In this document: positions 53,460 to 54,820 of the stretch, one piece after another
Position numbering within the stretch: position 1 is the stretch's first letter
Layout of the letters: every line of letters starts with the position of its first letter
Source of the DNA: Candidatus Neomicrothrix sp. UBA6944
GTDB taxonomy: Bacteria > Actinomycetota > Acidimicrobiia > Acidimicrobiales > Poriferisodalaceae
Direction of reading: 5' to 3'
Length of the DNA stretch: 54,820 bases
Assembly (NCBI GenBank): GCA_002448715.1
Contig: DJZU01000005.1
Coordinates: 1-54,820, forward strand
Made by a program: the position numbers and the translations under genes
The notes under the pieces: model-generated
What the model was told of the DNA's origin: nothing
Databases searched by the model: none
Seen by the model: only the letters and a program-made list of their open reading frames with translations

Positions 53460-54509
53460 TTAGGAAAGTTCGGAGGCTGCTTGTTTGCTCAACTCGATCG
53501 AGACTCCGATGCGAGTTCTGTAATAGTCAAGGTCCACGCCCTCTGTGGATTTCTGTCCCTGCATATAACGTGCATAGACCCCGTGGACGATGCAAGCAGT
53601 CTTAAAGTGATTGAAGCTGATGTAGTAGGGAAGGTTGCTCAGATCACAACCTGTTTTCGATTCATATCGTTCGACAAGTTCTGACCGACCTAAAAATCCT
53701 TCGGCCAGGGTTGGCGCGTTTTCTTTGTTTACTAGTTCATCCCCTGGTTCAGCCCAAGTGTTGAGCGCGTAGGCAAAGTCAGCCATTGGGTCTCCGAGAG
53801 TTGAAATCTCCCAATCCAAAACGGCCGTCAACTCACCGTTTTTATCTACCAGACAGTTGTGAAGCCCATAGTCGCCGTGGACAACTCGCGCTGGCCCCTG
53901 TTCGGGACGTCTAGCTTCTAGGAATCCATGTAACTCGTGTAAATCCGGATCGTCGTATGAAGCGCCTTCGGCCGAAGCCTCCCAGCTCCGATACCAAGTT
54001 CTGATTTGCCTTCCGACATAGTCCTCTTTCTTTCCTAATTCACCCAAGCCCACCTCGTCGGGATCTACTGAGTGGAGGGATGCCAACACATCCATAAACG
54101 AGAGACCTACCTTGGCGCGAGCGTCTACCTCTAGGTGCTGCTCAGCATCTTCCAGTTCGAAGAGAGCCTTGCCGTCAACTTGGCTCATCACATAAAAATG
54201 GGCTCCGGTAATGTCTGGGCTTTCGCAGTAGCCGTAGGCAACGGGCACCGGAACAGCAGTAGGGCCAAGGCCGCTAATGATCGAAAACTCGCGACCCATG
54301 TCGTGCGCTTTGGGTAACAACTCCCCCATGGGAGGACGCCGAACGACTGCTGCATTACCGTTCTGGTCTCTCAAAGAGTACGTGAGGTTGCTATGGCCAC
54401 CTTCAAGGCGTGTCCATTCAAACGGCGGCTCTAATCCTTGGGTGTTTTCGCGAATCCAATCCTCCACCGCAGCAACGTCATAGCCAACGATCTCATCGCC
54501 TTCACTCAT
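53460..54509 (-). CDS. Aminoglycoside-phosphotransferase-fold protein (APH/ACAD10-like kinase domain)
   Basis: 349 residues with GGGGGA before its ATG. The catalytic loop HGDYGLHNCLV and the metal motif VLDWEISTLGDP are intact, and the N-lobe has LEGGHSNLTYSL. The close similarity is to the kinase-like proteins found with acyl-CoA dehydrogenases (ACAD10/11 type) rather than antibiotic-resistance kinases. In those, hydroxyacyl-CoA is phosphorylated. The role here is inferred. Confidence 0.85.
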   Translation of the reverse strand: MSEGDEIVGYDVAAVEDWIRENTQGLEPPFEWTRLEGGHSNLTYSLRDQNGNAAVVRRPPMGELLPKAHDMGREFSIISGLGPTAVPVPVAYGYCESPDITGAHFYVMSQVDGKALFELEDAEQHLEVDARAKVGLSFMDVLASLHSVDPDEVGLGELGKKEDYVGRQIRTWYRSWEASAEGASYDDPDLHELHGFLEARRPEQGPARVVHGDYGLHNCLVDKNGELTAVLDWEISTLGDPMADFAYALNTWAEPGDELVNKENAPTLAEGFLGRSELVERYESKTGCDLSNLPYYISFNHFKTACIVHGVYARYMQGQKSTEGVDLDYYRTRIGVSIELSKQAASELS

Positions 54510-54618
54510 TTGTCCCCCACTTTTTCTGAGACTGTCGTAGAACCATACGCGAATTCACCAAGCTGTCGATGACGGGAACTTGTTGAACCGACAATAGAAG
54601 AAGTTTCATTGGCTACTT

Positions 54619-54820
54619 TCATCCCGGTATAGGAGTGTTTTGCCAGGCAAGAAACCTCCACTCGCCGTTTTCGTTCAACCAAACACAGGTGTACCGACTT
54701 CGCAACAGGAACTCTTTCCCGCGAGCGACAACCGTTATCGCTGCAGTTCCATTTACCAATGCGAGATCTTGGAAAGTTTGGATTTCGACGTCGGTATTGT
54801 CTACCTCTCGGTAATCGAAG
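54619..54820 (-). CDS. SnoaL/DUF4440-like (NTF2-fold) protein, N-terminus beyond the window
   Basis: 66 residues of a minus-strand frame entering from the right edge and ending at TGA 54619-54621. The order of strands (EIQTFQDLALVNGTAAITV, FLLRSRYTCVWLNENGEW, FLAWQNTPIPG) fits the C-terminal half of a SnoaL-like NTF2 fold. Start and function cannot be seen. Confidence 0.7.
   Translation of the reverse strand, partial: FDYREVDNTDVEIQTFQDLALVNGTAAITVVARGKEFLLRSRYTCVWLNENGEWRFLAWQNTPIPG

Noticed and set aside
1..54820. tRNA, rRNA, CRISPR, insertion sequence or prophage
   Set aside because: No cloverleaf-like segment, repeat array, transposase or phage gene was found; gaps are all short.

Overview
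The window reads as chromosome of an actinobacterium, most likely a streamlined marine or freshwater Acidimicrobiia-type lineage. This is inferred from the mid-range GC, the very tight packing (no gene-free stretch over 200 bases), frequent GTG and TTG starts, ATGA/GTGA overlaps, a mycothiol-type DinB/maleylpyruvate isomerase-family enzyme and an actinobacterial-type 3Fe-4S ferredoxin. Many genes end in TGA, so TGA is a normal stop codon here. I see no rRNA, tRNA, insertion sequence, phage gene or CRISPR array, and no recognisable transcription-factor gene.

The most notable content is two genes that are open only if one in-frame TGA is read as selenocysteine. One is an AhpD/carboxymuconolactone-decarboxylase-type peroxidase (9721-10815, minus). 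Its TGA falls exactly on the second cysteine of the E-x11-C-x2-C-x3-H catalytic signature. The other is a DsbA/FrnE-type thiol oxidoreductase (19068-19673, minus). Its TGA replaces the first cysteine of the CPWC active site (UPWC). In each case a stem-loop follows the TGA with spacing like a bacterial SECIS element. Neither gene is whole in any conventional ORF call.

Layout: 1-6248 (minus) holds hisN (cut by the window edge), two crotonase-family genes, a cation/proton antiporter, a cyclophilin and an N-acyl-D-amino-acid deacylase-type amidohydrolase. 6428-9680 has a lipoprotein preceded by a long nested hairpin, an M20 peptidase and an acyl-CoA dehydrogenase. 9721-15775 (minus) runs crotonase, SDR39U1 epimerase, alpha/beta esterase, penicillin-amidase-type hydrolase and the AhpD-type selenoprotein. 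15946-20958 has a DUF169 protein, a VOC protein, a uridine-kinase-like P-loop kinase, two acyl-CoA dehydrogenases and the DsbA-type selenoprotein. 21114-31359 has the mycothiol-type enzyme, a two-gene MaoC hydratase, an esterase, O-acetylhomoserine sulfhydrylase, an SDR, a double-length CoA-transferase, a class II aldolase, an acyl-CoA synthetase and a methyltransferase.

31499-34606 (plus) is a compact three-gene carnitine route: gamma-butyrobetaine hydroxylase, BKACE enzyme and carnitine 3-dehydrogenase. A CdhB-like betainyl-CoA thioesterase lies at 41202-41684. Together these could convert gamma-butyrobetaine through L-carnitine and 3-dehydrocarnitine to glycine betaine plus acetoacetate. 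Next come a 3Fe-4S ferredoxin, a formate-dehydrogenase-like molybdoenzyme, a diverged dihydropteroate-synthase-like protein and ilvD. 41837-51809 is again acyl-CoA metabolism: a probable heteromeric acyl-CoA dehydrogenase pair, crotonase, another dehydrogenase, TesB thioesterase, 2-keto-4-pentenoate hydratase, D-2-hydroxyacid dehydrogenase, CoA-transferase and a second deacylase. The window ends with an unrecognised protein, ung, an aminoglycoside-phosphotransferase-fold protein and a partial SnoaL-like gene. Overall it describes a heterotroph living on lipids, acylated amines and quaternary amines.
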